DNA from: Paracoccaceae bacterium
GTDB lineage: Bacteria; Pseudomonadota; Alphaproteobacteria; Rhodobacterales; Rhodobacteraceae
Assembly (NCBI GenBank): GCA_019090405.1
Contig: JAHRVZ010000156.1
Coordinates: 1 to 5,866, forward strand
Reading direction: 5' to 3'
DNA: 5,866 nucleotides
The notes under the pieces are model-generated. The model was not told the DNA's origin. It made no database searches and saw nothing but the letters and a program-made list of their open reading frames with translations. Both the position numbers and the translations under genes were made by a program. Position 1 is the first letter of the stretch, and each line of letters opens with the position of its first letter. Shown here in pieces: positions 5,308-5,866 of this stretch.

Positions 5308-5693
5308 TTCAACTTTTTGTTCTTCATCACTGATTTGAAAACCACCCTTGGTAGAACCAAAGTTGCAATCAGCGTGCCAAGCCAGACAACCAATGTCGCG
5401 GCAAGCCAATTCGCCAACCCGCCAATAACCATGCCATCAACAAATATTTCGGTCAGCATTAGCCCCAGAAATGTGGTCACAAGCGCCACACCACCCTGCA
5501 TTGCTGGGACTCTCTTTTGAGACAGTTTCGTGATCAATGGTTCGGCTACCGCTTCGATCACCGAAAATAACAGAATGGCCCAAATAAACGCGAACGGCGA
5601 GATACTAAAGCCATCCAGCAACACTATTGCCAGCAAAAGCCCAACCGCATTTGCAAGCACATAAATAAGCGCGGAAACAAGCATAGGTTTCAT
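5301..5693 (-). CDS. Small four-helix membrane protein, phage_holin_4_2-like family
   Basis: This is a 130-residue very hydrophobic protein with four likely membrane segments (about 5-27, 33-50, 66-84 and 92-114) and a basic tail (FKSVMKNKKLNN). The pattern of a short loop with GFSISPF after helix 1 and SVIEAVAEPLITKLSQ after helix 2 resembles the Phage_holin_4_2 (Mycobacterial 4 TMS holin superfamily) group. Despite the name, most members are chromosomal proteins of unknown function. There are no lysis or phage genes here, so a prophage holin is unlikely. The frame is open back to a TTG at 5700-5702, but AAGGA (complement of 5703-5707) abuts that codon and is nine bases from the ATG at 5691-5693, so I chose the ATG. 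Upstream, TTGACA (complement of 5761-5766) and TTGAAA (5745-5750) are -35-like, but no clear -10 is spaced for them. Confidence 0.75.
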   Translation of the reverse strand: MKPMLVSALIYVLANAVGLLLAIVLLDGFSISPFAFIWAILLFSVIEAVAEPLITKLSQKRVPAMQGGVALVTTFLGLMLTEIFVDGMVIGGLANWLAATLVVWLGTLIATLVLPRVVFKSVMKNKKLNN

Positions 5694-5702
5694 ATTTCTC
5701 AA

Positions 5703-5707
5703 TCCTT
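5703..5707 (-). promoter_or_regulatory. Ribosome binding site that decides the membrane-protein start
   Basis: AAGGA on the minus strand lies directly against the in-frame TTG (5700-5702), which leaves no room for initiation there. It is nine bases from the ATG at 5691-5693, which is workable. This shortens the open frame by three residues. Confidence 0.65.
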
Positions 5708-5780
5708 TGAAAATTCAGACAACGAATAAGTGTAGTGAGCTGGATTTCAAAGTTCTTTATTGTCAAAACTGAAATGCTGC

Positions 5781-5815
5781 AAAAGCGCCGCCCAACTAAA
5801 AGGGGCGGCGCTTTT
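5781..5815 (-). terminator. Strong hairpin terminator, probably of the gene entering from the right
   Basis: A perfect 13-bp stem, AAAAGCGCCGCCC (5781-5793) with GGGCGGCGCTTTT (5803-5815), surrounds a nine-base loop. Because the stem ends in A4/T4 it carries a four-U tract in both directions and could act bidirectionally. It lies 13 bases beyond a TAA on the minus strand (5829-5831), which fits termination of a gene coming from beyond the right edge and insulation of the small membrane-protein gene. Termination of plus-strand read-through from tpiA is also possible. Confidence 0.8.
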
Positions 5816-5828
5816 CGGTTTGGATAAA

Positions 5829-5866
5829 TTAAAATGCGCGGTAGCGCTCTATTTTGTTATGGTTTC
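5829..5866 (-). CDS. Probable 3' end of an unidentified minus-strand gene, cut by window edge
   Basis: Reading the minus strand from the right edge, one frame runs as NHNKIERYRAF and then TAA (5829-5831), followed 13 bases later by the strong hairpin terminator. The other two minus frames both stop within the first 20 bases. Eleven codons are too few to identify a family, and an open frame of this length can occur by chance. The position right before a terminator is the main support. Confidence 0.4.
   Translation of the reverse strand, partial: NHNKIERYRAF

Noticed and set aside
5301..5866. Start of a prophage because of the holin-like protein
   Set aside because: No lysis, structural, integrase or attachment-site signals are present, and this family is mostly chromosomal.

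Overview
The window looks like a piece of an alphaproteobacterial chromosome, most likely from the Rhodobacteraceae/Roseobacter group. This rests on the character of the proteins (lon, tgt, a short SufT-like protein, a HesB/IscA protein and a short NfeD), on the moderate GC content, and on an intergenic GCCTCCGGCGGGGATATTT-type repeat that I recall from memory as common in that family. No species can be named. Almost all of it is ordinary core genome. There is no CRISPR array, prophage block, insertion sequence, or rRNA or tRNA gene.

Layout, left to right. Minus strand: the first 237 codons of the ATP-dependent protease gene lon (1-712), cut by the window edge and preceded by a convincing heat-shock (sigma-32/RpoH) type promoter. 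Next is a gene-free stretch (713-1129) holding that promoter and a 169-bp element bounded by 32-nt perfect inverted repeats, with a strong GC hairpin inside. It is followed by tgt (1130-2260, minus), the tRNA-guanine transglycosylase of queuosine modification. Divergent from tgt and on the plus strand are a stomatin/SPFH gene of the QmcA type and a one-base-overlapping short NfeD partner (2405-3570). A second, weaker heat-shock-like promoter lies just upstream of this pair. Then come three plus-strand genes with short gaps: a SufT/MIP18-family Fe-S assembly factor (3674-4036), an A-type Fe-S carrier (4091-4456) and triosephosphate isomerase tpiA (4530-5282). Convergent to tpiA is a small four-helix membrane protein of the phage_holin_4_2 type (5301-5693, minus). 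At the right edge a strong hairpin terminator (5781-5815) follows what appears to be the last 11 codons of another minus-strand gene.

How the genes may work together. lon and the SPFH-NfeD pair are both envelope/protein quality-control functions, and both have RpoH-like promoter signals, which suggests a local stress theme (inference). The SufT-like and A-type carrier genes form a small Fe-S maturation pair detached from any visible suf operon. tpiA follows them and may be co-transcribed, but its product has no known functional link to Fe-S assembly.

I found no clearly undescribed system. The most unusual items are the inverted-repeat element between lon and tgt, the paired heat-shock-like promoters, and the 7-bp inverted repeat that embraces both stop codons of the convergent tpiA/membrane-protein pair.
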